The notes under the pieces: model-generated
Seen by the model: only the letters and a program-made list of their open reading frames with translations
Told to the model about the DNA's origin: nothing
Database searches by the model: none
NCBI GenBank assembly: GCA_000514715.1
Contig: AZWL01000031.1
Span: 1-53,021 of the forward strand
DNA from: Streptomyces sp. CNH099
Lineage (GTDB): Bacteria > Actinomycetota > Actinomycetes > Streptomycetales > Streptomycetaceae
Length of the DNA stretch: 53,021 bases
Reading direction: 5' to 3'
Shown: positions 44,399 to 52,247 of the stretch, piece after piece
Layout: the number at the start of each line of letters is the position of its first letter
How positions within the stretch are numbered: position 1 is the stretch's first letter
Translations under genes and position numbers: made by a program

Positions 44399-46126
44399 TC
44401 AGAGTCCCGCCGCCGCCGACAGGTCCGTCTTCAGCGCCGCCAGCACCTCCGCCGCCGTCGCCCGCGCCGCCGGCAGGCCGCGGCGGCCGTCCGCGACCGG
44501 GACCACGACCTCCAGATAGCACTTCAGCTTCGGCTCCGTGCCGCTCGGCCGCACGATCACCCGCGCCGCCGCCACGCCCCGCTCGCGGCTGCCCGCCAGG
44601 GTGTAGCGCAGGCCGTCCGTCGGGGGGAGGGCCGCCGTGCCCGCCGCCAGGTCCTCCGCCTGCGTCACCCGCAGGCCCGCCGCCGACTCCGGCGGGCCCG
44701 CGCGCAGCCGGCGCATCGCCGACGCGATGACGTCCAAGTCCTCGACGCGGACGGAGAGCTGGTCGGTGGCGTGCAGGCCGTACTCGACCGCGAGGTCGTC
44801 CAGCAGGTCCTGCAGCGTGCGGCCGGCCGCCTTCAGCTCGGCGGTCAGCTCGGCGACGAGCAGGGCGGCGGTGATGCCGTCCTTGTCGCGGACGCCGGCG
44901 GGGTCGACGCAGTAGCCGAGGGCCTCCTCGTAGGCGTAGGCGAGGCCGTCGACGCGGGCCAGCCACTTGAAGCCGGTCAGGGTCTCCTCGTACGGCAGGC
45001 CCGCGGCCCGGGCGATGCGGCCCGTGAGGGAGGAGGAGACGATGGACGCGGCGAAGGTGCCCGCGGCCCGCTTGTGCACGAGGTGCGTGGCGAGCAGCGC
45101 GCCGACCTCGTCGCCGCGCAGCATCCGCCAGCCCGCGCCGCCGTCGGCGTCCGGGTCCGGTACGGCGACGGCGCAGCGGTCGGCGTCGGGGTCGTTGGCG
45201 ATGATCACGTCGACGTCGGGGCCGTCCGCCGAGCGGGCCGCGGCGAACGCCAGGTCCATGGCCCCCGGCTCCTCCGGGTTGGGGAACGCGACCGTGGGGA
45301 AGTCCGGGTCCGGCTCGGCCTGCGCCGGGACCGGCACCGGGGGCGGGAAGCCGGCGCGGGCGAAGGCGGCGGCCAGGGTGGCGCCGCCGACGCCGTGCAG
45401 GGCGGTGTGCACGACCCGTACGTCGCGCGGGCCGCCGGCGGCGACGACGGTGGCGGCCCGGTCGAGGTACGCGGCCACGACGTCCTCGCCCAGCACCTCC
45501 CAGCCGTCCTGCGGGCGGGGCACGTCGGCGAGCGGGCCCACCGCCTCGATGGCGGCGGCGATCCCGGCGTCGGCGGGCGGGACGATCTGCGAGCCTCCGC
45601 CGAGGTAGACCTTGTAGCCGTTGTCGCGGGGCGGGTTGTGGCTGGCGGTGACGGTCACCCCGGCGACCGCGCCGAGGTGGCGGACGGCGAAGGCCAGTAC
45701 CGGCGTCGGCAGCGGGCGGGGCAGGACGGCGGCCCGGAAGCCGGCGCCGGTCAGGACGGCGGCGGTGTCCTCGGCGAAGGCGTGGCTCTTGTGCCGGGCG
45801 TCGTAGCCGACGACGACCAGCCCGCCGCCCGCGCCCTGCCCGTCGAGGTACGCGGCCAGCCCCGCGGCGGCGCGGATGACGACGGCGCGGTTCATCCGCA
45901 TCGGCCCCGCGCCCAGCTCACCGCGGAGCCCGGCGGTGCCGAACTGCAGCGTGCCGGCGAAGCGGTCCGCGAGGGCGGCGGTGTCGTCCGCCCGCAGCAG
46001 GTCGGCCAGCTCGGCCCGGGTGTCGGGGTCGGGGTCCTCCGCCAGCCAGGCCCGGGCCCGGGCGGTGAGCGCGGCGGTGGCCGCGGCTGAGTCCCCGGCG
46101 GCGTCCGCGGTCGTGTCCGTGGTCAC
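44399..46126 (-). CDS. Phosphohexomutase (PMM/PGM family), possible phosphopentomutase
   Basis: This 575-aa alpha-D-phosphohexomutase has GTAGLRGELGAGPMRMNRAVV near the start and the phosphoserine loop TVTASHNPPRDNGYKVY. The metal loop is DPDADR, the sugar-binding loop GFKWLARVDGLAYAYEEALGY, and the phosphate-binding loop RPSGTEPKLKCYLE. The length fits the PGM2/phosphopentomutase-like branch rather than short PMMs. GTG 46126 has AGAGGA 6 nt upstream. It follows the PNP gene by 53 bp on the same strand, so conversion of (deoxy)ribose-1-phosphate to the 5-phosphate is a likely role, with DeoC next in line. Confidence 0.88.
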   Translation of the reverse strand: MTTDTTADAAGDSAAATAALTARARAWLAEDPDPDTRAELADLLRADDTAALADRFAGTLQFGTAGLRGELGAGPMRMNRAVVIRAAAGLAAYLDGQGAGGGLVVVGYDARHKSHAFAEDTAAVLTGAGFRAAVLPRPLPTPVLAFAVRHLGAVAGVTVTASHNPPRDNGYKVYLGGGSQIVPPADAGIAAAIEAVGPLADVPRPQDGWEVLGEDVVAAYLDRAATVVAAGGPRDVRVVHTALHGVGGATLAAAFARAGFPPPVPVPAQAEPDPDFPTVAFPNPEEPGAMDLAFAAARSADGPDVDVIIANDPDADRCAVAVPDPDADGGAGWRMLRGDEVGALLATHLVHKRAAGTFAASIVSSSLTGRIARAAGLPYEETLTGFKWLARVDGLAYAYEEALGYCVDPAGVRDKDGITAALLVAELTAELKAAGRTLQDLLDDLAVEYGLHATDQLSVRVEDLDVIASAMRRLRAGPPESAAGLRVTQAEDLAAGTAALPPTDGLRYTLAGSRERGVAAARVIVRPSGTEPKLKCYLEVVVPVADGRRGLPAARATAAEVLAALKTDLSAAAGL

Positions 46127-46179
46127 TGGTCGTCCTCTCCGTCGGCCCCCGGCCCCTCCGGGGCGTACCCCTCCAGTCT

Positions 46180-46986
46180 TCACACCCGGCGCAGCACCTC
46201 GGCGAGCAACCCGCCCATCCGGGCCGCCGAGTCGCGGCCCGCCTGGAGGACCTCCTCGTGGCTCAGCGGCTCGCCGGTCATGCCCGCCGCCAGGTTGGTC
46301 ACCAGCGAGATGCCCAGCACCTCGGCGCCGGCCTCGCGGGCCGCGATGGCCTCCAGGACCGTCGACATGCCGACCAGGTCGGCGCCGAGGCGGCGCAGCA
46401 TCTCGATCTCGGCCGGCGTCTCGTAGTGCGGGCCGGGCAGCTGGACGTACACGCCCTCCTCCAGGCTGGGGTCCACCTCCCGGCACAGCGCCCGCAGCCG
46501 CGGCGAGTACAGGTCGGTCAGGTCCACGAAGCGGGCGCCGGTGATCGGGGAGGCGGCGGTGAGGTTGATGTGGTCGCCGATCAGCACCGGCTGGCCCGGC
46601 CGCATGCCCTCGCGCAGGCCGCCGCAGCCGTTGGTGAGCACCACCGTCTTGCACCCGGCGGCCGCGGCGGTGCGCACGCCGTGGGCGACGGCGGCGACGC
46701 CGTGGCCCTCGTAGAAGTGCGTACGGCCGAGGAAGACCAGCGCCCTCCTGTCGCCCAGCCGGTACGAGCGGATCCGCCCCGCGTGCCCCTCCACCGCCGG
46801 CGGCGGGAAGCCGGGCAGGTCGGTGACGCGCAGCTCGTGGTCGGGCGTGCCCAGCGCTTCCGCCGCGGGCACCCAGCCGGAGCCCATCACGAGGGCGACG
46901 TCGTGGGACCCGGCCCCGGTGAGTTCGCGGAGGCGGTCGGCTGCGGCCGCCGCGTCGGGCGCGGCGTGGGGAGTGGATGCGTTCAC
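46180..46986 (-). CDS. Purine nucleoside phosphorylase (trimeric type)
   Basis: This 268-aa enzyme cleaves (deoxy)inosine and guanosine with phosphate. VMGSGW, LPGFPPPAVEGHAG, FLGRTHFYEGHG, VLTNGCGGL, GDHINLT and GPHYETPAEIEMLRRLGADLVGMSTVLEAIAAREAG match the trimeric family. GTG 46986 starts the conserved MNAST-like N-terminus. TACGCT (complement of 46993-46998) would start RNA at about this GTG, so the message may be leaderless. A perfect CTACGCGCGTAG lies 24 bp upstream. It is co-directional with the phosphohexomutase gene. Confidence 0.93.
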   Translation of the reverse strand: MNASTPHAAPDAAAAADRLRELTGAGSHDVALVMGSGWVPAAEALGTPDHELRVTDLPGFPPPAVEGHAGRIRSYRLGDRRALVFLGRTHFYEGHGVAAVAHGVRTAAAAGCKTVVLTNGCGGLREGMRPGQPVLIGDHINLTAASPITGARFVDLTDLYSPRLRALCREVDPSLEEGVYVQLPGPHYETPAEIEMLRRLGADLVGMSTVLEAIAAREAGAEVLGISLVTNLAAGMTGEPLSHEEVLQAGRDSAARMGGLLAEVLRRV

Positions 46987-47010
46987 GCGATGAGCGTAGC
47001 CCGTCACCCC

Positions 47011-47022
47011 CTACGCGCGTAG
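47011..47022. promoter_or_regulatory. Nucleoside-regulon operator before the PNP gene
   Basis: CTACGCGCGTAG is perfect here, upstream of the -10-like TACGCT of the PNP gene. It is the third perfect copy in the window. Confidence 0.72.
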
Positions 47023-47055
47023 AAGCGGCCCCCCGCGGGCGCCGTCCGGGCCATC

Positions 47056-47110
47056 CCCCTACGCCCAGGGGGCGTGGGGGCACCCCCGCCCACGCCCGGG
47101 GGCGTAGGGG
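47056..47110. repeat. Long imperfect inverted repeat in the PNP/lpdA gap
   Basis: CCCCTACGCCC at the left end and GGGCGTAGGGG at the right end pair, and inner GGGCGTGGG/CCCACGCCC extend the stem to over 20 bp. A second pairing, GGGGGCACCCC with GGGGTGCCCCC, overlaps it, so two folds exclude each other. It lies between divergent genes, where a terminator is not expected. Confidence 0.7.
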
Positions 47111-47164
47111 TGCCCCCGGCCCCCGCGCGGGTGCCGACGGCGGCGGCGATGGACAATGGGTTAC

Positions 47165-48607
47165 GTGACTCGGATCGTGATCATCGGTGGTGGCCCCGGC
47201 GGGTACGAGGCGGCGCTCGTCGCCGCGCAGCTCGGCGCGGAGGTGACGGTCGTCGACCGCGACGGCCTGGGCGGCGCGTCGGTGCTCACCGACTGCGTGC
47301 CGTCGAAGACGCTGATCGCCACCGCGGAGGTGATGACCACCTTCGACTCCTCGTACGAGGAGCTGGGCATCATCGTCGCGGACGACACCCCGCCGGAGAA
47401 GCAGGCCGCCCGGGTCGTCGGCGTGGACCTGGGCAAGGTCAACGGCCGGGTCAAGCGGCTGGCGCTGGCCCAGTCCGAGGACATCGCCACCAGCGTGACC
47501 CGCGCCGGCGGCCGGGTCGTGCGCGGCCGGGCGGGTGTCTCGCCGCAGCAGGCCCCGGACGGGTCCCGTACGGTCCGCGTGACCGGCGCCGCAGCGGGCG
47601 GGCCGGAGGAGCTGGTCGCGGACGCGGTGCTGGTCGCCACCGGCGGCAGCCCGCGGGAGCTGCCCGACGCGCAGCCCGACGGCGAGCGGATCCTGAACTG
47701 GAAGCAGGTCTACGACCTCGACGAGCTGCCCGAGGAGCTGATCGTGGTCGGCTCCGGCGTCACCGGCGCCGAGTTCGCCGGTGCGTACCAGGCGCTGGGG
47801 TCGCGGGTCACGCTGGTCTCCAGCCGGGACCGGGTGCTGCCGGGCGAGGACCCGGACGCGGCGGCGGTGCTGGAGGACGTCTTCCGGCGCCGCGGCATGA
47901 ACGTGATGAGCCGCTCGCGGGCGCAGAGCGCCAAGCGCGTCGGCGACCGGGTCGAGGTGACGCTCAACGACGGCCGGGTGATCACCGGTTCGCACTGTCT
48001 GATGGCGGTCGGCGCGGTGCCGAACACCCGGGGCGTCGGCCTGGAGGAGGCCGGGGTGCGGCTGACGGACTCCGGGCACGTGTGGACCGACAAGGTGTCG
48101 CGGACGAGCGTGCCCGGCATCTACGCCGCGGGCGACTGCACCGGCGTCTTCGCGCTCGCCTCGGTGGCGGCGATGCAGGGCCGGATCGCGATGTACCACT
48201 TCCTCGGCGAGACCGTGGCGCCGCTGCGGCTGAAGACCGTCTCCGCAAACGTGTTCACGGATCCCGAGATTGCCACGGTGGGTTACCAGCAGTCGGACGT
48301 GGACGAGGGGCGCATTGATGCACGGGTGATGAAGCTGGCGCTTCTGCGCAACCCGCGGGCCAAGATGCAGGGGGTGCGGGACGGTTTCGTGAAGCTGTTC
48401 TGCCGCCCCGGCACCGGGATCGTGGTCGGCGGCGTGGTGGTCGCGCCGCGGGCCAGCGAGCTGATCCACCCCATCTCGATCGCGGTCGACAACAATCTGA
48501 CCGTCGAACAGATCGCGAAGGCGTTTACCGTCTATCCCTCCCTGTCGGGTTCGATCGCCGAGGTGGCGCGGCAGCTCCAGGCCAGCAAGGCGCCCGCCGA
48601 CGACTAG
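47165..48607 (+). CDS. lpdA: NAD(P)H-quinone dehydrogenase LpdA-like flavoprotein
   Basis: This 480-aa flavoprotein has the FAD site IVIIGGGPGGYEAA, the NAD(P) site IVVGSGVTGAEFAGAY and the late FAD motif GIYAAGDCTGVFALASVAAMQGRIAMYH. The redox disulfide CxxxxC of dihydrolipoamide dehydrogenases is missing: the site reads GGASVLTDCVPSK with one Cys. This is the pattern of M. tuberculosis LpdA (Rv3303c), a quinone reductase. GACAAT (47153-47158) would start transcription at GTG 47165, giving a leaderless message; ATG 47156 is the alternative. Confidence 0.9.
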   Translation: MTRIVIIGGGPGGYEAALVAAQLGAEVTVVDRDGLGGASVLTDCVPSKTLIATAEVMTTFDSSYEELGIIVADDTPPEKQAARVVGVDLGKVNGRVKRLALAQSEDIATSVTRAGGRVVRGRAGVSPQQAPDGSRTVRVTGAAAGGPEELVADAVLVATGGSPRELPDAQPDGERILNWKQVYDLDELPEELIVVGSGVTGAEFAGAYQALGSRVTLVSSRDRVLPGEDPDAAAVLEDVFRRRGMNVMSRSRAQSAKRVGDRVEVTLNDGRVITGSHCLMAVGAVPNTRGVGLEEAGVRLTDSGHVWTDKVSRTSVPGIYAAGDCTGVFALASVAAMQGRIAMYHFLGETVAPLRLKTVSANVFTDPEIATVGYQQSDVDEGRIDARVMKLALLRNPRAKMQGVRDGFVKLFCRPGTGIVVGGVVVAPRASELIHPISIAVDNNLTVEQIAKAFTVYPSLSGSIAEVARQLQASKAPADD

Positions 48608-48722
48608 GGCGGACCCGGTTCGCGCTCCGGGGTCCGCTCCGCGTCCGCACCGCGGCGACCGAGCGCCTATACCACCTTCGGATGTCGAAGAGGAGCATTT
48701 TCTTCTCATCGCCGTAAGCGGC

Positions 48723-48751
48723 TGAACGAACACTGTCTTTGGCGTTACTGT
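48723..48751 (+). promoter_or_regulatory. Promoter of the DeoR gene
   Basis: TGAACG (48723-48728) and TACTGT (48746-48751) are 17 bp apart. The start point would fall at or just before GTG 48759, so the transcript is probably leaderless. No copy of the CTACGCGCGTAG palindrome is seen here. Confidence 0.5.
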
Positions 48752-48758
48752 CGGTTTC

Positions 48759-49742
48759 GTGTTCGCTGCAGAACGTCGTCAGTTGATCCTGGAAATGGTG
48801 CGGGCCAACGGGGCCGTATCGCTCCGAGAGCTCGCCCGAGTCGTACAGACCTCCGAGGTGACCGTGCGCCGAGACGTACGGGCCCTGGAAGCGGAGGGCC
48901 TGCTGGACCGCAGGCACGGAGGTGCCGTCCTGCCGGGCGGTTTCACCCGTGAGTCCGGCTTCCCGCAGAAATCCCATCTCGCGACCGCGGAGAAGACCGC
49001 GATCGCCGATCTGGCCGCCGGATTCGTCGAGGAGGGGGAGGCCGTCGTCGTCGGGGCCGGCACGACGACGCAGGAGCTGGCCCGCCGGCTCGCGCGCATC
49101 CCCGGCCTCACCGTCGTGACCAACTCCCTGCTCGTCGCCCAGGCGCTGGCGCACGCGAACCGGGTCGAGGTCGTCATGACCGGCGGCACGCTGCGCGGCA
49201 GCAACTACGCCCTGGTCGGCAGCGGCGCCGAGCAGTCGCTCCAGGGGCTGCGCGTCTCGCGCGCGTTCCTCTCCGGCAGCGGGCTGACCGCCGAGCGCGG
49301 GCTGTCCACGTCCAACATGCTGTCGGCGAGCGTCGACCGGGCGCTGGTGCAGGCCGCGGCGGAGGTCGTGGTCCTCGCCGACCACTCCAAGCTGGGCACC
49401 GACACGATGTTCCAGACCGTGCCCACCGACGTGATCACCCGGCTGGTCACCGACGAGCCGCCGCCCAACGACGAGCGCGCCGCCACCGAGCTGCAGGCCC
49501 TGGCCGACCAGGGGGTGCAGATCGCGGTGGCGGGCCCGGAGCAGCCGGGCGGTGAGAGCGGCCCGCCGGCCCCGCCGCGCGGCCGGCACCCCCGGCCCGG
49601 CGGCGAGCGGCGGCGCGGCGACGACAGCGTGCCGCTGCCGGGCCAGCGGCGGACGCCGCAGGCCGCGGCGTCGGCGATGCGCGCCGCGGCGGCGCTGTCG
49701 GAGCCGGGCCGGGTGGCCGACCTGGCCCCGCGCCGGCGGTAG
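48759..49742 (+). CDS. DeoR/GlpR family transcriptional regulator
   Basis: This 327-aa protein starts FAAERRQLILEMVRANGAVSLRELARVVQTSEVTVRRDVRALEAEGLLDRRHGGAV, a textbook DeoR winged helix. A sugar-phosphate-sensing domain follows (AIADLAAGFVEEGEAVVVGAGTTTQELARRL, TVVTNSLLVAQAL, VVLADHSKLG). Usual length is near 255; the last 70 residues are a Pro/Arg/Gly-rich tail. DeoR proteins often sense phosphorylated sugars, and the gene lies beside PNP and the mutase gene. It is a candidate repressor of the palindrome-linked nucleoside genes, which is inference. Confidence 0.9.
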   Translation: MFAAERRQLILEMVRANGAVSLRELARVVQTSEVTVRRDVRALEAEGLLDRRHGGAVLPGGFTRESGFPQKSHLATAEKTAIADLAAGFVEEGEAVVVGAGTTTQELARRLARIPGLTVVTNSLLVAQALAHANRVEVVMTGGTLRGSNYALVGSGAEQSLQGLRVSRAFLSGSGLTAERGLSTSNMLSASVDRALVQAAAEVVVLADHSKLGTDTMFQTVPTDVITRLVTDEPPPNDERAATELQALADQGVQIAVAGPEQPGGESGPPAPPRGRHPRPGGERRRGDDSVPLPGQRRTPQAAASAMRAAAALSEPGRVADLAPRRR

Positions 49743-49974
49743 TCCGCGCCGGGCGGCGCGGGGCGGGCGGTCGCCGCGGCGGGCGGGGCGTCGGGGGCCT
49801 CGGGCCGTAGCGCCGGCCGGCGGGCGGTCGCTTCGGCGGGGCCGCCGCCCTGGAGGCGTCGCGCCCGCGCTCGACCTGCGTAGCGGGACATCGGCGCGGT
49901 CTCGGCCCGCTGCCGCACGTGGCACCGGCCTGTTGCCGCCCGTGGCGGGCGCAGCCTCGGCCCGCCGCGGCCCC

Positions 49975-49990
49975 CGGTCGGCGCCGACCG
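49975..49990. repeat. 16-bp perfect palindrome in the DeoR/TetR gap
   Basis: CGGTCGGCGCCGACCG is fully palindromic. It is in the 280-bp GC-rich gap between the convergent DeoR and TetR genes, where I see no gene. It could be part of a terminator or a binding site. Confidence 0.5.
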
Positions 49991-50022
49991 CGCCGTGGCG
50001 ACCGGCCTCCCGGCCGCCGCCG

Positions 50023-50604
50023 TCAGGCGGAACGCGCGCGCAGGCCGTCGAGGGCCAGGTTCAGCAGGCGGTCGGTCACTCCGGTGTCGTCCGGGTTCTT
50101 CGCCGACGCCTTCTCCGCCGCGTACGCGATCGCGCTCGTCAGCCGCAGGATGTCCTCCGGGACGACGTCCGCGCGCAGCTCGCCGGACTCCCGCGCGCGG
50201 GCGGCCAGCAGCTCGACGGTGTCCCGCAGCTGCTTCTTGCAGTCGAGCATCAGGCCCTCGTCCATCAGCGTCGCGGCGACCCCGCGGATCGTGTTGGCCA
50301 CGTCCACGTACCGCCGCAGCCACGCCGCCAGCACGTCCATCGGCGTCCTGCCCGCCTCCGCGGTCAGCGTCCGGGCCGCGGCGTCCAGCACGTCGACCTG
50401 GGTCTGGAAGACCTCGCCCATGAGCGCGAAGCGGTCCGGGAAGTGCCGGTACAGCGTGCCGATGCCGACGCCCGCGCGGCGCGCGATCTCCTCCAGCGAG
50501 GCGTCCGCGCCGCGCTCGCGGAAGGCCGCCGCGGCCTCGTTGAGCAGGCGTTCGTAGTTGCGGCGCGCGTCCGCGCGCATCGGCCGGCCCTGCGCCGTCG
50601 CCAT
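50023..50604 (-). CDS. TetR family regulator of a divergent MFS exporter
   Basis: This 193-aa protein has the TetR helix-turn-helix at about 12-58 (NYERLLNEAAAAFRERGADASLEEIARRAGVGIGTLYRHFPDRFALM). A helical C-terminal ligand domain follows. ATG 50604 is chosen because homologs start near here and the frame upstream crosses the operator region. The gene is divergent from an MFS gene, and the 116-bp gap holds two inverted repeats that bracket the MFS -10 box. This is the classical setup of a repressor and its efflux pump. Confidence 0.9.
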   Translation of the reverse strand: MATAQGRPMRADARRNYERLLNEAAAAFRERGADASLEEIARRAGVGIGTLYRHFPDRFALMGEVFQTQVDVLDAAARTLTAEAGRTPMDVLAAWLRRYVDVANTIRGVAATLMDEGLMLDCKKQLRDTVELLAARARESGELRADVVPEDILRLTSAIAYAAEKASAKNPDDTGVTDRLLNLALDGLRARSA

Positions 50605-50645
50605 GGCACCACCCTTCGTCGTCTCCGCTGCAGCCCAGAATGCCA

Positions 50646-50675
50646 TTGCGAAAACGGAGGCACCCTCCGTATAGT
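50646..50675 (+). promoter_or_regulatory. Promoter of the MFS exporter gene
   Basis: TTGCGA (50646-50651) and TATAGT (50670-50675), 18 bp apart, form a good sigma70-like promoter in the right direction. Operator 1 fills the space between the boxes, and operator 2 begins at the last base of the -10 box. Confidence 0.7.
50654..50670. promoter_or_regulatory. TetR operator 1
   Basis: ACGGAGGcacCCTCCGT is a perfect inverted repeat with 7-bp arms. It lies between the -35 and -10 boxes of the MFS gene, so a bound repressor would block RNA polymerase. Confidence 0.72.
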
Positions 50676-50699
50676 GAAGCGGAGCTACCCTCCACTTCA
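50675..50699. promoter_or_regulatory. TetR operator 2
   Basis: TGAAGCGGAG (50675-50684) and CTCCACTTCA (50690-50699) form an inverted repeat with one mismatch. GGAG/CTCC is shared with operator 1. It covers the likely transcription start. Confidence 0.6.
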
Positions 50700-50720
50700 T
50701 TCTCCGTCGGAGGCACTTCT

Positions 50721-52160
50721 GTGTCCACATCCCTGCGCACGCCCCCGGGCCACGACGCCCGCGGACGCGGCCGCGGCCCCCGCGGCACCCGCGGTTCCCG
50801 TCCGGGGCTCGCGCTCACCGCGATCGTCGCCACCCAGCTGATGTTCCTGGTCGACGCCACGGTGGTGAACGTCGCACTGCCCGACATCGCGGTCGACCTC
50901 GGCTTCTCCTCGACCCGGATGTCCTGGATCCTCAACCTCTACACGCTCGCCTTCGGCGGCCTGCTGCTCCTCGGCAGCCGCATAGGCGACCGCATAGGCC
51001 GCCGCCGCGCCCTCGTCGCCGGCGTGCTCGCCTTCACCGCCGCCTCCCTCCTCGCCGGCGTCGCGCCCGGCGGCGGCTGGCTGCTCTTCGCCCGTACCGC
51101 CCAGGGCGTGGCCGCCGCGCTGGCCGCGCCCAGCACCTTCGCGCTGATCGCCACCAGCTTCCCCGAAGGCCGCCAGCGGGCCCGCGCGCTCAGCATCTTC
51201 GCCTCGATCAGCGGCGCCGGCTCGGCGCTCGGGCTGGTACTCGGCGGGGCGCTCACCGACATCGCGTCCTGGCGCTGGGTCTTCCTGATCAACCTGCCGG
51301 TGGGCCTCGCCATCGCCTGGCTCGCCCCCCGCCACCTCGACGAGACCCCGCGCCAGCGCGGCCCCTTCGACGCCCTCGGCGCGCTGCTCGGCACCCTGGG
51401 CATGACCTCGCTCGTCTACGCCTTCATCCGCACCGCGGAACAGAGCTGGGGCGACGGGCTCGCCCTCGGCGCCTTCGCCGCCGCGGCGGCGCTGCTCGGC
51501 GGCTTCCTCGCGGTCGAACTCCGCGTCCGCCGGCCGCTGGTGGTGCTGCGGCTCTTCGCCGACCGCAACCGGTCGGTCGCGTACGCCACGATGCTGATGA
51601 TCCCCGCCGGGATGTTCGGCGTCTTCTACTTCACGACGCAGTACCTGCAGCGGTATCTCGACTACAGCCCGTTCCGCGCGGGCCTGGCCTTCCTGGCGCT
51701 CACCCTGCCCCTCTTCGCCGCGTCGCGCTTCGCGCCGCGCGCGCAGGCCAGGTTCGGGCCGAAGCGCACCGCGGTGGCCGGGCTGGCGCTCAACACCGCC
51801 GGCATCCTGTGGCTCAGCCGGATCGACGCCGGCTCCGGCTACGCCGACGGGCTGCTGGGGCCGCTGGTGCTCATGGGCGTCGGGGTCGGGCTGACCATGA
51901 TGCAGCTGACCACGCTGATCCTCAGCGGCGTCGAACCGGCGGACGCGGGGTCGGCCTCCGGGCTGCTGCAGACGATGCAGTACGTCGGCGGCAGCCTGGG
52001 GGTGTCCGTGCTGGTCTCCGTCTTCGACGCGGGCCTGCGGCACTCCGCGGGGCACACGTTCTACGACGGGACGGGCGCCGCGTTCACCGCCGCGGCCGGG
52101 TTCTCCGCGGTCGCGCTGCTGCTGATGTCCGCCGCCCGGGGCGTACCCCGCAAGGCGTGA
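50721..52160 (+). CDS. MFS exporter, DHA2 (14-TM) family
   Basis: This 479-aa protein belongs to the EmrB/QacA group of proton-driven drug exporters. FLVDATVVNVALPDIAVDLGFS is helix 1 with the family Asp, GGLLLLGSRIGDRIGRRRALV is the loop 2-3 motif, and GPLVLMGVGVGLTMMQL is in the C-terminal half. About 14 membrane segments are seen. GTG 50721 has GGAGG 7 nt upstream. It is probably induced when the divergent TetR binds a drug or metabolite. The substrate cannot be read from sequence. Confidence 0.9.
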   Translation: MSTSLRTPPGHDARGRGRGPRGTRGSRPGLALTAIVATQLMFLVDATVVNVALPDIAVDLGFSSTRMSWILNLYTLAFGGLLLLGSRIGDRIGRRRALVAGVLAFTAASLLAGVAPGGGWLLFARTAQGVAAALAAPSTFALIATSFPEGRQRARALSIFASISGAGSALGLVLGGALTDIASWRWVFLINLPVGLAIAWLAPRHLDETPRQRGPFDALGALLGTLGMTSLVYAFIRTAEQSWGDGLALGAFAAAAALLGGFLAVELRVRRPLVVLRLFADRNRSVAYATMLMIPAGMFGVFYFTTQYLQRYLDYSPFRAGLAFLALTLPLFAASRFAPRAQARFGPKRTAVAGLALNTAGILWLSRIDAGSGYADGLLGPLVLMGVGVGLTMMQLTTLILSGVEPADAGSASGLLQTMQYVGGSLGVSVLVSVFDAGLRHSAGHTFYDGTGAAFTAAAGFSAVALLLMSAARGVPRKA

Positions 52161-52199
52161 CGGTCCGGCCGGGAGCGGGTCCGGGGCCGAGTCCGGGGC

Positions 52200-52228
52200 G
52201 GGTCCGGGGGCGGGCCGCCCCCGGACCC
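52200..52228. terminator. Hairpin terminator between convergent genes
   Basis: GGGTCCGGGGGCGG (52200-52213) and CCGCCCCCGGACCC (52215-52228) are perfect 14-bp arms around one base, so the real loop uses a few of the inner pairs. It separates the MFS gene and the carboxylase gene. Confidence 0.78.
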
Positions 52229-52247
52229 GGCCGCGCCGGCAGCCGGT

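Noticed and set aside
44399..48733. A 1444-aa frame on the minus strand across the mutase, PNP and lpdA genes
   Set aside because: Only the part up to 46126 matches the mutase family; the rest is antisense of real genes without stops, common at this GC content.
49743..50022. A small protein gene in the DeoR/TetR gap
   Set aside because: All frames give Arg/Pro/Ala-rich translations without a ribosome site or family features.
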